NCBI GenBank assembly: GCA_023269585.1
Contig: JAHFTC010000004.1
Location: 27,100-91,099 of the forward strand
DNA from: Opitutaceae bacterium
GTDB taxonomy: Bacteria; Verrucomicrobiota; Verrucomicrobiia; Opitutales; Opitutaceae
Length of the DNA stretch: 64,000 nt
Direction of reading: 5' to 3'
Shown: in pieces, positions 8,656 to 18,905 of the stretch
How positions within the stretch are numbered: position 1 is the stretch's first letter
Layout: every line of letters begins with the position of its first letter
The notes under the pieces: model-generated
What the model was told of the DNA's origin: nothing
The model's input: only the letters and a program-made list of their open reading frames with translations
Databases searched by the model: none
Program-made: the position numbers and the translations under genes

Positions 8656-11541
8656 CTACTGCACCGCGGGTTCGGCGGGTTGCGCTTGGGCCGGCGGCGT
8701 CGCGGGCATGGGGACCGGCAGGACGATGTAGCTCACCAGCCGCTCCGGCCGCAGGTATTCGGTGGCGAGGGCGTTGATCTCCTCGCGGGTGATGGCGGTG
8801 ATGTCGGCGGTGCGGTTGCGGGCCCACTCGAACCGTTGGGGCAGTTCGCGACAGCCGCCGAGCACGTTGGCCAGCCAGTACGAGTTGGTGCGGGCGCTCT
8901 CGAGGATGCCGGTGAGGATGGGCTGCTTCATCCGCACAAGTTCGTCGTCGGTGATGCCGCTGGTGCGGAGCGACTCGCCAATCTCGCGCACGGTGTCGCG
9001 AATCGCTGCGGCCTGCGCGGGATCGACGCCGACCTGGACGGACAGGATGCCGTAGCCCGGGAAGGTGAGGCTGCCGTCGTTGCTGGCATTGGGGCTGTAG
9101 GCGCCGCCGAGGCCCTCGCGGATCTTTACCCGCAGGCGATCCTCGATCGTGGAGGCGAGGAGGTTGAGCCGGCGGTTGCGGCGCACGTCGAACGCGTCAT
9201 TGCTCGGCCAGAACACGAAGACGGTTCCGCGTGGGATCTCGGTCTGGACCGTGCGCTCGGCCGCGAACCCGGCGGCCGGGTAGGCAACCTGGCGCTCGCT
9301 CCCGTAGGCCGGTTTGGCGCTGCGGGGCGGCAGGGTGCCGAAGGTCTGGGCCGCGAGGGCGATCGTCGCCTCGAGGTCGATGTCGCCCACGATGCTCAGT
9401 TCCAACGGGCCCTTCGGGAGCTCCGGTTCGAGCCAGGCGCGGACGTCGGCCATGGAGTAACCGGCGAGTGTATCCATCGGCGGGAGGCCGAAGCGGGGGT
9501 CGTCGGAGGCGAGCTTCCGATTGATCTCGAGCGGGTAGACGCCCTCGGGGGTGTGTTGGAGCTGGTTGTAGTATTGCGCCATGCCGCGGCGGAGGAGGCG
9601 CTCGCCTTCGGGCCGGTATCCAGGATCGGCGATGGTGGCGGCGAGGAGCTGGAACTGGAGTTCGAGATCTTTTGGGGTGGTCTGGCCGGTGACGAAGAAG
9701 GCGTCATTTTCGACGAAGAAGCCGGCGCTCACGGAGCGCCCGGCGAGGATGCGGCGAAGCTCGTCGGCGCTGTGTTTGCCCAGCCCCATCAGGCCGGCGG
9801 CACTACGGGCGAAGACATCGAGCCCGGGTTTGGTCGCGGGCAGCGTGAGCACGCCGCCGCCGAAACGGGCGGAGACGAGGATTGTGGCGGCTTGGAAGTC
9901 AGTCTTCTTGAGGTTGAGCTTCACGCCGTTGGCGAAGTCGACCTGCACGATGCCCAGGTCGGAAATCTCGTGGCGGGCGACGATCGTGCCGGCGGGGCCG
10001 AAGTCGGCGTAACCCCACGTCTGGTCCGCAATCGCGGCCGGGGCGGCGACGGTCGCCGTGCGGCTCTCGGCGAACGCGCCCTCGACGGTGGCTGCGTCGA
10101 GCTCGGCGGGCAGGTTTCCGGAGGCAAAGATCAGTCGACCGGGGGCGGCCCACGCCTCCCGCAACGCCGCGAGGCAGTCGGCGACGGTCACGCGGGCGAG
10201 CGCGGGCTGGTACAGGTCGCGGACGGCGACGGGGTGGGAGAAAACGTTGTGTCCATGGATGGTGGAGATCAGGCCCGCGGCGAGGCCGGACGAGCGGCGG
10301 GTGGGGGCCTGTTTTACGGCGTCGTCGAGGGCGTTGGCCATGTTGGCGGTGGCCTCGCGGAGTTCGGCGGGCTGGAAACCGTGTTCGAGGGCGCGGCGCA
10401 GCTCCTGCTCGGCCACGGCGAGAGCGGGGCGCCACTGCTCGGGCTTGGTCGTGGCGACGTCCAGCGAGCTGTTGGACACGAAGTCGAGCATCTCGCTGGT
10501 GTGGGCGCTGGCGCTGGTGAAGGGCGCGCCCTCCTGTTTGGCGAGCTCCTCGAAACGCCGGTTGAGCATCGTGTACGCGAGCTGGCGCGGGAGGTACTTG
10601 AGGCGGCTGGCGGCGGTGTCGGGTTCGTAGGCGTAGGGTGCCACGGTCTGGATACTGACGCTGATGCGTGGCAGTTCGGGGTCGCGGTGCACCTGCGCGC
10701 GCACGCCCTCGGGCATCACGACCGAGCCGAGCTCGGGTTCGGGACGGGCCGGGGCGCGGGGTTGCATGTCGGCGAAGGCCGCGGCGATGAGCGGCGCGAC
10801 AGCGGCGGGCTCGACCTGACCGACGACCACCAGGGCCATGCGTTCCGGCCGGTACCAAGTGTCGTAGTAGTCGACGAATTCGTCGCGGGGCGCGGAGCGG
10901 ATGACCTCCTCGGTGCCGATCGGGAAGCGCCGCGGCAGCAACGTCTGCGGGAGGGCGAAGCCGAACTCGGCCAGCATGGCGCGGAAGTCGGCGGAGTCGC
11001 GTTCGCGTTTCTCGGCGAGAATGACACCGCGCTCCTGCTCGATTTCCTCGGGGAGAAAGAGCACGCCGTCGGCATAATCACGCAGGGCCTTGAAGGCCTC
11101 GCGCAGGGAGTCGGCGTCGTTCTTCGGCAGTTCCACCTGGTACTGGGTGCGGTCGAATCCGGTGGAGGCGTTGGTGTCGGGGCCGAAGGCCATGCCGAGG
11201 CGCTGGAAGTACTCGACGAGCTGGCCGGGCGGGAAGTTGCGGGTGCCGTTGAACCCCATGTGCTCGATGAAATGGGCGAGGCCGCGCTGGGCGTCGGTCT
11301 CCATGAGTGCGCCGGTGGCGACGAGCAGGCGCACGCTGACGCGGTCGCGGGGCTCGGCGTTGGGCAGGATCGCATAGCGCAGGCCGTTGTCGAGGCGGCC
11401 CCAGGTGATCGCGGGGTCGACGGGGACGTCGCTGGTGGTGTGCGGCCACTCGGTGGTCGGGGCGCGCAGCGGGACGGCGGAGAGGGACGCCGCGACGAGC
11501 AGCAGGCCGAGCGTGAGGAGCGGCAGGGTGCGGAGCTTCAT
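8656..11541 (-). CDS. M16 family zinc peptidase (two-domain insulinase-like)
   Basis: HFIEHMGFNGTRNFP (HxxEH), signal peptide MKLRTLPLLTLGLLLVAASLSA, second M16 domain. Confidence 0.88.
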   Translation of the reverse strand: MKLRTLPLLTLGLLLVAASLSAVPLRAPTTEWPHTTSDVPVDPAITWGRLDNGLRYAILPNAEPRDRVSVRLLVATGALMETDAQRGLAHFIEHMGFNGTRNFPPGQLVEYFQRLGMAFGPDTNASTGFDRTQYQVELPKNDADSLREAFKALRDYADGVLFLPEEIEQERGVILAEKRERDSADFRAMLAEFGFALPQTLLPRRFPIGTEEVIRSAPRDEFVDYYDTWYRPERMALVVVGQVEPAAVAPLIAAAFADMQPRAPARPEPELGSVVMPEGVRAQVHRDPELPRISVSIQTVAPYAYEPDTAASRLKYLPRQLAYTMLNRRFEELAKQEGAPFTSASAHTSEMLDFVSNSSLDVATTKPEQWRPALAVAEQELRRALEHGFQPAELREATANMANALDDAVKQAPTRRSSGLAAGLISTIHGHNVFSHPVAVRDLYQPALARVTVADCLAALREAWAAPGRLIFASGNLPAELDAATVEGAFAESRTATVAAPAAIADQTWGYADFGPAGTIVARHEISDLGIVQVDFANGVKLNLKKTDFQAATILVSARFGGGVLTLPATKPGLDVFARSAAGLMGLGKHSADELRRILAGRSVSAGFFVENDAFFVTGQTTPKDLELQFQLLAATIADPGYRPEGERLLRRGMAQYYNQLQHTPEGVYPLEINRKLASDDPRFGLPPMDTLAGYSMADVRAWLEPELPKGPLELSIVGDIDLEATIALAAQTFGTLPPRSAKPAYGSERQVAYPAAGFAAERTVQTEIPRGTVFVFWPSNDAFDVRRNRRLNLLASTIEDRLRVKIREGLGGAYSPNASNDGSLTFPGYGILSVQVGVDPAQAAAIRDTVREIGESLRTSGITDDELVRMKQPILTGILESARTNSYWLANVLGGCRELPQRFEWARNRTADITAITREEINALATEYLRPERLVSYIVLPVPMPATPPAQAQPAEPAVQ

Positions 11542-11690
11542 GCGAGAGGGAGTGAGATGCACTTGTGGCGCGGGGACAAGCCGCCGGTGGCGAACGGTCG
11601 GGCGGGGGGTGGGGCGGGCGCGGCGGCGGATGAAACCTGAGCTTGAGCCCGTGCGCGGGGACGGCGATTTTCGCGGCACCGCCTTCCCGC

Positions 11691-12971
11691 ATGCTCTGGT
11701 TCTACCGCCTGTTCTTCCTGCCCGTGATCCTGCTCGCGGCGCCGTTCTATCTGCGCCGCATGTGGAAACGCGGCGGCTATCGCGCGGGCTTTGGGCAGCG
11801 GTTCGGCGCTGTCCCGCCGCTGCCGGCGAAGCGTCGCGGCGTGACCAGAGTCTGGTTGCAGGCCGTGAGCGTGGGCGAGGTGCTGGCGATGGCACCGCTG
11901 CTCAAGCGTCTCGTGGCGGATGGCCGGGCCGAAGTGTACCTCACGACGACGACGAGCACCGGCTACGCCCTGGCGCGGGAGAAGTTCGCGGGCTTGGCGG
12001 TGGGCGTGGGCTATTTCCCGCTCGATTGGTGGCTGTTCAGCCGGCGCACCTGGCGGTGGGTGCAGCCCGATCTGGTGCTGTTGGCCGAGAGCGAACTCTG
12101 GCCCGAGCACCTCGCGCAGGCGGCGAGGCGCAAGGTCCCGGTGGTGCTCGTCAATGCGCGGCTGTCGGATCGCAGCTTCCGGCGGCTGTCCGCGGTGCGC
12201 ACTTGGGCCGGCCGGTTGTATCGGAAGATCGAGTGCGTCTTGCCCTCGTCGGAGCAGGATGCGGAGCGCTTCCGCGCGCTCGGCGTGCCGGCGGAGCGGC
12301 TGGTCACGACCGGCAATCTGAAGTTCGATGTGGCGATCCAGCCGCTCGACACGTGGGAGCGCGCGATGCTGCGCCGCGAACTCGGTTTCGCCGACACTCA
12401 GCTGGTGATCCTCGGCTCCTCGACCTGGCCCGGCGAGGAACTGGCGATGTTGCGCCTGCTCGAACGCGCCCGGCGCGACGGCATTGTCTGCCAGCTGCTG
12501 CTGGTGCCGCGGCACGCGGAGCGTCGCGCGGAGATCGAGACGCTGCTCGGCACGCGGCCGCTCAACTGGCACCGGCGGTCGCGCGGGCAGGCGCTCGGGC
12601 AGGTCGACGTGTGCGTGGCCGACACCACCGGGGAGCTCCAGAAGCTCACCCAGGTGGCCGATGTCGTGTTTGTGGGCAAGAGCCTGCCGCCGAACGAGGG
12701 CGGGCAGACGCCGATCGAAGCCGCGTTGCTGGAGAAGCCGCTGCTGTTCGGTCCGGCGATGAGCAATTTCCGCGCGGCGGCCGCCTCGCTCACCGCGTGC
12801 GGCGCGGCGTTGTGCGTGAGCGACGAAGTCGAACTCGTCGACCAGGGGCTGGCGCTGCTGCGGGACGCGAAGCGTCGCGAACAGATGGCGACAGCGGCGA
12901 GTGCGTGGCACAAGGCCAACCAGGGCGCGATGGAGCGCACCCTGCGCGAGATCGAACGCTTCCGGCGCTGA
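11691..12971 (+). CDS. waaA: 3-deoxy-D-manno-octulosonic acid (Kdo) transferase
   Basis: WLQAVSVGEVLA, LTTTTSTGYALA, VLVNARLSDRSFRR, VFVGKSLPPNEGGQTPIEAALLEKPLLFGP. Confidence 0.88.
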   Translation: MLWFYRLFFLPVILLAAPFYLRRMWKRGGYRAGFGQRFGAVPPLPAKRRGVTRVWLQAVSVGEVLAMAPLLKRLVADGRAEVYLTTTTSTGYALAREKFAGLAVGVGYFPLDWWLFSRRTWRWVQPDLVLLAESELWPEHLAQAARRKVPVVLVNARLSDRSFRRLSAVRTWAGRLYRKIECVLPSSEQDAERFRALGVPAERLVTTGNLKFDVAIQPLDTWERAMLRRELGFADTQLVILGSSTWPGEELAMLRLLERARRDGIVCQLLLVPRHAERRAEIETLLGTRPLNWHRRSRGQALGQVDVCVADTTGELQKLTQVADVVFVGKSLPPNEGGQTPIEAALLEKPLLFGPAMSNFRAAAASLTACGAALCVSDEVELVDQGLALLRDAKRREQMATAASAWHKANQGAMERTLREIERFRR

Positions 12972-13108
12972 GGAGCAGCGGTGGGCGGGCGCGAGGCAGG
13001 CCCTGTGCCGGTGGCGGAGGTCGAGGCGAAGCCGGTTCGGCTGCGCGCGGCGACGAAAAAGCCGCCGAGACGAATCCCGGCGGCCGGAGCGATCGGGGAA
13101 GGGGGCGT

Positions 13109-13876
13109 TCAGTTCCGGCGACGGAACTTCAGCGCGACGAGCACCAGCAGGGCCGCACCGGCCACAGCGCCGGTCGTGCCCGCCTCGGGGACTGCGCCGC
13201 CGGTGGAAGCGAGCACCCGGTAGGCGGCGTCGTAGGCCCCGGGGCTCGTGATGGTGGCACCGAACCCGGCAGAGGGATTGATCATCATGGCATTCACACC
13301 ACCCGGAAGGCCCCATGGCGCGGAGTTCACGAGCGCAACGCCGACCTGGCCGCCGGGCGAGTAGTCGAGCAAGGAGCTGACCCCGAGGAAATACGTGCCG
13401 GATCCGCCCACGGCGATGTTGACGGGGAGCGAGACCAGCCCCTGGAGCGACTGGCCCGCGAACGGCGTGGTCAAGGTCGTGTCGCCAGCGGAGACATACA
13501 CGCTGGCGACGTCGCCGGTGAGGTTCGCCTGGCCGGCGGCGAGCGAGCTGTAGAGATTCACCTGGTAACCTCGGATGTTGCCGAAGGATGAGAAACCGTT
13601 CCATCCCAGCAGCACCGCATCGATGCGGGTGATGGAAACCGCGCTGCTGACGCTGAAGTCGTCCACCACAGCGGAGTTGTAGGCCGAATTCGCCGGTTCG
13701 AAGATCTGCGACGCGTAGGCATTGGTGCCGAGGAAGGCGGTGCCGTCGCCGATCTGATCCATCAGGACGAGTTGAGCGTGGGCAGAGGCCGCGAGGCCGA
13801 GGGACAGGCCCGTGATTTGCAGGAGGCGTGACAACGAGGAACCCGTGGTTCCGCGGAGGATTGGGGCGGTTTTCAT
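13109..13876 (-). CDS. PEP-CTERM-like sorting-signal protein
   Basis: Signal peptide at N-terminus; C-terminus VPEAGTTGAVAGAALLVLVALKFRRRN (VPE + TM helix + Arg cluster). Confidence 0.75.
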   Translation of the reverse strand: MKTAPILRGTTGSSLSRLLQITGLSLGLAASAHAQLVLMDQIGDGTAFLGTNAYASQIFEPANSAYNSAVVDDFSVSSAVSITRIDAVLLGWNGFSSFGNIRGYQVNLYSSLAAGQANLTGDVASVYVSAGDTTLTTPFAGQSLQGLVSLPVNIAVGGSGTYFLGVSSLLDYSPGGQVGVALVNSAPWGLPGGVNAMMINPSAGFGATITSPGAYDAAYRVLASTGGAVPEAGTTGAVAGAALLVLVALKFRRRN

Positions 13877-14147
13877 AGGAGAGGTGAGGCCCGCGGCGAA
13901 CGAGAGGGGAGTCGTTCACCGCTGGCCGCAGCTTGTGTTGGGGTTGCAGGTCTTTTCTCGGAGCAACGCAGTCGGCCGGCAACCGCGATATCTCCTGCGG
14001 GCGTCCTGGGTTTGTACTCGGCGTTGAGCTGGTTGCCCGCGGTGTTGCATCCCGGCTGCGCCGGGAATGAAGCGCTCGCCCTTGCGTCGGCTGGCGTCGG
14101 GACTTCAGTGCGGCCCCCGCTCGCGAACCAGCACTCCACTGCCGCCC

Positions 14148-16331
14148 ATGGACTCTCTCCCCGGTGAAACTCCTCCCGCCCATCCTGCCAATCACTTGGA
14201 GGGGCAGCAGTCGCCGTATCTGCTCCAGCACCTGCACAACCCGGTGGACTGGTACCCGTGGGGCGACGAGGCGTTCGCGAAGGCGCGGGCCGAGAACAAG
14301 CTCCTCTTCCTCTCGGTGGGCTACTCGACCTGCCATTGGTGTCACGTGATGGAGCGCGAGTGTTTCGAGGACGAGGAAGTCGCAGCGCTGCTCAACGCGG
14401 CCTTCGTCTGCGTGAAAGTCGACCGCGAGGAACGGCCCGAGGTCGATCGGCTCTACATGAGCTTTCTGCAAGCGAGCACGGGCGGCGGCGGCTGGCCGAT
14501 GTCGGTGTGGCTCACTCCGGAATTGAAACCGTTTTTTGCGGGCACGTATTTCCCGCCCGAGGACCGCTGGGGCCGGCCGGGCTTGAAGAGTGTGGCCGCG
14601 CGAATCGTCGCGGTGTGGGAGAGTGAACCGGAGCGCATCCGGGCGCATGCCGATCAGGTGCTAACCACCCTCGCGGAGACGGGGCCGGCCGCGGCGGCGG
14701 ACACGACCCTCCAGACCGGGACGTGGCGCGACGCCGCGGTGCGCGGGCTCGAGGGCGCCTACGACCGCGAGAACGGCGGCTTCGGCGGTGCGCCGAAATT
14801 CCCCAACGTGGGCTTCCTCGCGCTGTTGTTCGACTACCAGGCACAGGGGAACGATCCCGGACTGCGCCGCACGGCGCGCGAGATGGCGCTCGGCACGTTG
14901 CGCAAGATCGTCGACAGCTCGCTGCGCGACCACATCGGCGGCGGTTTCCATCGGTACGCCGTGGACCCCCATTGGCGGCTGCCGCACTTCGAGAAGATGC
15001 TCAACGACCAGGCGCTGCTCACCGAGGCCTGCGTCGAGGCGTGGCTCATCTCCGGCGAGCCGGTCTTCCGGAGGGCGGCGGAGGAGTGTCTAAACTACTT
15101 GGACACTCAGATGCGCGACTCGGGCGGGGCGTTCCGGTCCGCCGAGGATGCCGACAGCCCGGTTGGGTCGGCTGGCGGTCCCCGCCACGAGGGCGTGTTC
15201 TATGTGTGGACCGAGGAAGAAGTGCGCGCAGCGCTTGGCGGGAAGTCCGCAGCAGTCTTTGCCCACGCCTACGGCCTCCGGCCGGAGGGCAATCTCGACG
15301 GCGATCCGACCGGCGAGTTTGCGGGGCGGAACCTGCCTTACCGTGCGCACGCGGCGGTCGAGACGGCACGGGCGCTCGGCCTCGAGCTCGCGGAAGTGCA
15401 GGCGATCCTCGATGCCGCGCTCGTGCGTCTGCGCGAGGTCCGGGCGCAGCGGCCGCCGCCGGATTGCGACGACAAGATCCTCTGCGCGTGGAACGGGCTG
15501 GCGCTCTCGGCCTTCGCGCGGGCGGCGTTTCATTTCGGCGACCGACGGTGGTACGAGGTGGCGGTGCGCCAGGCGGAGTTTCTCCGGGCCAACCTCCACG
15601 ACGAGCAGACCGGCCGGCTGTTCCGGACGTGGCGCGGCGGACGGAAGGGACCGGAAGGATACGCGGAGGACTACAGCTGCCTGATCCGGGGGCTGCTCGA
15701 CCTTTTCGAGTGCTGTCAGGAAAGCCGCTGGCTCGAATGGGCCGAGGCGTTGCAGTCCAAGCAGGATGAGTTGTTCCGCGACGAGGCGGGCGGGTATTTC
15801 GCCAGCGTGGCCGGCGACCCGCACGTGCTGGTTCGGATGAAGAGCGCCCACGACGGGGCGGAGCCCGCGGCGAGCTCGGTCGCGGTGCAGAGCAAGGCGC
15901 GGCTTGCGGGGCTGCTGCACCGTAACGAGTGGCTGGCGTCGGCACGCGGCGATGCCTTGGCGTTTGCCGGCACGCTGCAGGAATCGCCGTTGGCGCTGCC
16001 GCAGATGCTCACGTCGCTTGCGTGGCTCGAGCGGGCACCGAGGCAGGTGATCATCGTCGGCCAGCCGGGCGAGCCGACGACCGAGACGCTGGTGGCGGAG
16101 TTGCGGCAGCGGCAACGGGCCTGCCTGAGTCTGATCGTGCTGCACGACGGCAACCGGGCGTTTTTCGAACGGCGCGACGCGTTCTTCAGGAACCTGCCTG
16201 CCCGGATCATCGGGCAGCCGAAGGCGTTCCTGTGCGAGAACTTCACCTGCCAACTGCCGGTGGGCAGCGTGCCCGAGTTCGCGGCGCTGTTGGATGCGTC
16301 ATCGGTTTTTGGTGGCGGTCGAGCGGGCTGA
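14148..16331 (+). CDS. DUF255/thioredoxin-domain protein (YyaL/SSP411 family)
   Basis: [57 protein letters not shown] is diagnostic. Confidence 0.92.
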   Translation: MDSLPGETPPAHPANHLEGQQSPYLLQHLHNPVDWYPWGDEAFAKARAENKLLFLSVGYSTCHWCHVMERECFEDEEVAALLNAAFVCVKVDREERPEVDRLYMSFLQASTGGGGWPMSVWLTPELKPFFAGTYFPPEDRWGRPGLKSVAARIVAVWESEPERIRAHADQVLTTLAETGPAAAADTTLQTGTWRDAAVRGLEGAYDRENGGFGGAPKFPNVGFLALLFDYQAQGNDPGLRRTAREMALGTLRKIVDSSLRDHIGGGFHRYAVDPHWRLPHFEKMLNDQALLTEACVEAWLISGEPVFRRAAEECLNYLDTQMRDSGGAFRSAEDADSPVGSAGGPRHEGVFYVWTEEEVRAALGGKSAAVFAHAYGLRPEGNLDGDPTGEFAGRNLPYRAHAAVETARALGLELAEVQAILDAALVRLREVRAQRPPPDCDDKILCAWNGLALSAFARAAFHFGDRRWYEVAVRQAEFLRANLHDEQTGRLFRTWRGGRKGPEGYAEDYSCLIRGLLDLFECCQESRWLEWAEALQSKQDELFRDEAGGYFASVAGDPHVLVRMKSAHDGAEPAASSVAVQSKARLAGLLHRNEWLASARGDALAFAGTLQESPLALPQMLTSLAWLERAPRQVIIVGQPGEPTTETLVAELRQRQRACLSLIVLHDGNRAFFERRDAFFRNLPARIIGQPKAFLCENFTCQLPVGSVPEFAALLDASSVFGGGRAG

Positions 16332-16410
16332 TCGGCGACGCGACGGTCGGCCGCCGCACCGATGGCTTGCGAGTTGCCGGACGCCCCACCCAGGGCGGGC
16401 TCGGCGGGGC

Positions 16411-17592
16411 TTACGGCTTGGTCTTGGCGGGTTGGACGAACTTCGCCATCCAACGGCCGAGCTGGCCGGAGGCCTCAAGCTTGCGGCGGAGTTCCTCCAC
16501 GTCGACGGCTCTGGTTGTGGCGGAGGGCAGCGCGTCCTCGAGCGGCAGACCGGATTCGCGGGCGAGCCATTCGCCGAGCGCGCGGGGCAGGCTGGGATCG
16601 CGGATGACGTGGGCGATGTGCGTGGGCCGACGCTTGTTCGGCTGGGTGGCGGTGTCGTCGAGGAGGTCGAGGCTGTACCAGTCGTCGTTGTCGCTGTCGG
16701 AGGATGCGGCGAGGCGCAGACGGTTGCCCTCGCAGAGGGTGCGGACGTGGCCGCGGCAGCGCCAGTCGCGGCGCAGGCGGCCGCGGGCCCAGCGCCATTC
16801 ATAACGACCGAACAGCAGGCGCCACGCGCCCCAACCGAGAAGCGCAGCAAGTGCGGTGCAGACAACCGCCGCGATCGGCTGATGGGTACCGGCGCTCCAC
16901 AACGCCGTGAGCGCGAGTGCCGCGGCGGCGAGCGCGACGAGCAGGCCGTTGCGCCGGCGGCGCGCGGGCGACTGGACCAACACCGTGCCGCCCTCCGGGA
17001 CGGCGATCTGCTCCCAGCCCTGCGGCAACGAGGCGGCGGTGAGCGTCTGAAGGTTGAGCTCGCGGCGCAGTTCGGTCTCGAGCGCGTCGAGGTCGGCCGC
17101 GGGCAAGAAGGCGGTGAGCGGAATCGGACCGCGGAGGGTGTCGGCGATCAGGCTGGGATGGAGACTGCGGCTCCGCAGGCGGTGGATTCCGCGGATCTGG
17201 TCGCGCGGAATCTCCCGGGTGCGCCGTAGCGGCGCAGCGCGCTGTTCGACGCGCAGCAGGTCGCCGCGGACCATGATCCGGTCCTCGCCCCAGAGCGTGC
17301 GGAGGAACGTCCAGAGGGCCGTGATGCCGCCGTACGTCCAAAACGTGAGCCAGAGCAGGAGGAAGCCGCCGACGGGCAGGCGCGCGGCGTCGGAGATGTT
17401 GGGGAAATCCGGATGCGGGGGCGTGCCGGTGAGCCAGGTCCAACCCGCGCCCAGCAGAATGGCCAAAACGACCGTCTCGCCGACGGCCCAGCCGCAGAGC
17501 CAGAAACCGAGAAACGCGGCGGCGAAGAAGCGGCCGAAGCCGCTCGGACGGAGACGAACCTCCCAGCCGTCGAAGGTGCGTAGGGTTTGCAT
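16411..17592 (-). CDS. hypothetical membrane protein
   Basis: ORF with start MQTLRTFDGWEVRLRPSG; several TM segments. Confidence 0.6.
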   Translation of the reverse strand: MQTLRTFDGWEVRLRPSGFGRFFAAAFLGFWLCGWAVGETVVLAILLGAGWTWLTGTPPHPDFPNISDAARLPVGGFLLLWLTFWTYGGITALWTFLRTLWGEDRIMVRGDLLRVEQRAAPLRRTREIPRDQIRGIHRLRSRSLHPSLIADTLRGPIPLTAFLPAADLDALETELRRELNLQTLTAASLPQGWEQIAVPEGGTVLVQSPARRRRNGLLVALAAAALALTALWSAGTHQPIAAVVCTALAALLGWGAWRLLFGRYEWRWARGRLRRDWRCRGHVRTLCEGNRLRLAASSDSDNDDWYSLDLLDDTATQPNKRRPTHIAHVIRDPSLPRALGEWLARESGLPLEDALPSATTRAVDVEELRRKLEASGQLGRWMAKFVQPAKTKP

Positions 17593-17669
17593 GGCGGTGT
17601 GCCGGTGACGGACGAGCGGATGCTGGGGGGCGCTCGCGCGGGAGGCGAGGCTGGAGCGGCGACGACGCG

Positions 17670-18365
17670 TTACTTCCGTGCCACGTGGAGGGCGACGATG
17701 CCGAAGGTCATCGGGCGCGCCTGCACGGCGGCGAAACCGGCGCGAAGAATCTCGGCCGACATCTCCGGGCGGGCGGGGAACTGCGCGATCGAGCCGCCGA
17801 GGTATTCGTAGGCGCCCTTGTCGCCCGTGAGGGCGGAGGCGAACCACGGCAGGATGCAGCGCAGGTAGAAATAGTAGAGCGGCGCGAACCAACGGTACGG
17901 CTGCGAGAACTCGAGGACGAAGAGCGAGCCGCCGGGCCGGAGCACGCGGCGCATTTCACCTAACGCCTTGTGGCGGTCAGCGACGTTGCGCAGGCCGAAG
18001 GAGATTGTGAGCACGTCGAACGCGGCGTCGGGCAGCGGCAAGGCCATGGCGTCGCCTTGGCGGAATTCGATCTTCGCGTAACGGGGCGAGCGCGCCTTTT
18101 TCGCCACCGCTTCGTCGAGCATGGGCTGGCAGAAATCCATGCCGGTGATCCGCACGGCCTCGGGCAAGCCGCGGGCGAGCGCGAAGGCGACATCGCCGCT
18201 CCCGGTGGCGAGATCGAGCACAGCCTGCGGCTGGCAACGCGCCACGGCGCGGCGTAGGCGCCAACGCCACCACACGTCGGTGCCGCCGCTCAGGAGGCGG
18301 TTGGCGAGATCGTAACGGCGGGCGATGCGGCCGAACATCGACTGGACTGCGGCGGGATCGGGCAC
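17670..18365 (-). CDS. ubiE: demethylmenaquinone/ubiquinone methyltransferase UbiE/MenG (GTG start proposed)
   Basis: MFGRIARRYDLANRLLSGGTDVWWR, VLDLATGSGDVAF, GMDFCQPML, ISFGLRNVADRHKALGEMRRVLRPGG. The annotated longer N-terminus is translated repeat DNA. Confidence 0.9.
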   Translation of the reverse strand: MPDPAAVQSMFGRIARRYDLANRLLSGGTDVWWRWRLRRAVARCQPQAVLDLATGSGDVAFALARGLPEAVRITGMDFCQPMLDEAVAKKARSPRYAKIEFRQGDAMALPLPDAAFDVLTISFGLRNVADRHKALGEMRRVLRPGGSLFVLEFSQPYRWFAPLYYFYLRCILPWFASALTGDKGAYEYLGGSIAQFPARPEMSAEILRAGFAAVQARPMTFGIVALHVARK

Positions 18366-18369
18366 GGGT

Positions 18370-18540
18370 GATTTTCGATTGTGGATTGCCGATTTGCGAT
18401 TGGGCGGACGGCGGGAAATTGCGGAATGCGGAATGCGGATAGCGGAATGCGGATTGCGGAGTGCGGAGTGGGCGGACGGTGGGAAACTGCGGAAGGGGGA
18501 TAGCGGAATGCGGATTGCGGATTGCGGAGTGCGGATTGGC
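18370..18540 (+). repeat. three consecutive heptamer arrays (GATTNNN-type), locus A
   Basis: Phased 7-mers: gattttc gattgtg gattgcc gatttgc gattgg; aattgcg gaatgcg gaatgcg gatagcg gaatgcg gattgcg gagtgcg gagtgg; aactgcg gaagggg gatagcg gaatgcg gattgcg gattgcg gagtgcg gattgg; the first two are followed by gcggacggYggga. Confidence 0.95.
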
Positions 18541-18578
18541 GTGGGCAGAGCAGACGCAAACCGTCGAGGGAAGGGCGA

Positions 18579-18687
18579 GCGCGGAATTGAGAGCGGTGAG
18601 GGACTGTGGCGTGAGGTTCCATCGCTGGAATCTTCAGCGGTGCTTCGCTGCGCGGAATTGAGAGCGGTGAGGAACTGTGGCGTGAGG
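18579..18687. repeat. 38-bp direct repeat, two copies 71 bp apart
   Basis: gcgcggaattgagagcggtgagggactgtggcgtgagg (18579-18616) and gcgcggaattgagagcggtgaggaactgtggcgtgagg (18650-18687), one mismatch. Confidence 0.9.
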
Positions 18688-18802
18688 GGCGCTCGGTGGA
18701 GCGTTGACCGCCGTGGCGTGGTCCTTCCCTGGGCGTCGGCGAAGTGCGCATCGTCGCGTTTGCGTCTGTGGGGCATCGGCCCGCGCGACGGGGCTCCCTC
18801 AA

Positions 18803-18827
18803 TCATGTCAACCAATAGTTGACATGA
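18803..18827. repeat. inverted repeat tcatgtcaac-caata-gttgacatga
   Basis: Perfect 10-bp arms, 5-nt loop; possible operator. Confidence 0.7.
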
Positions 18828-18905
18828 CGTTGCGCGTTCCGGGCGAAAGGGAAAGAGGGGCCCTGAGTGGCGATTCCGGTTGCTCCGGCCGGCGAACGAA
18901 CGGCA

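Noticed and set aside
8680-11640. 986-aa plus-strand ORF
   Set aside because: Antisense to the M16 peptidase gene; no recognisable domains.
18325-18822. 165-aa plus-strand ORF and N-terminal extension of the ubiE ORF
   Set aside because: Both are translations of heptamer arrays (CGLRIAECG / NPHSAIRIPHSAI); no evidence they are made as proteins.
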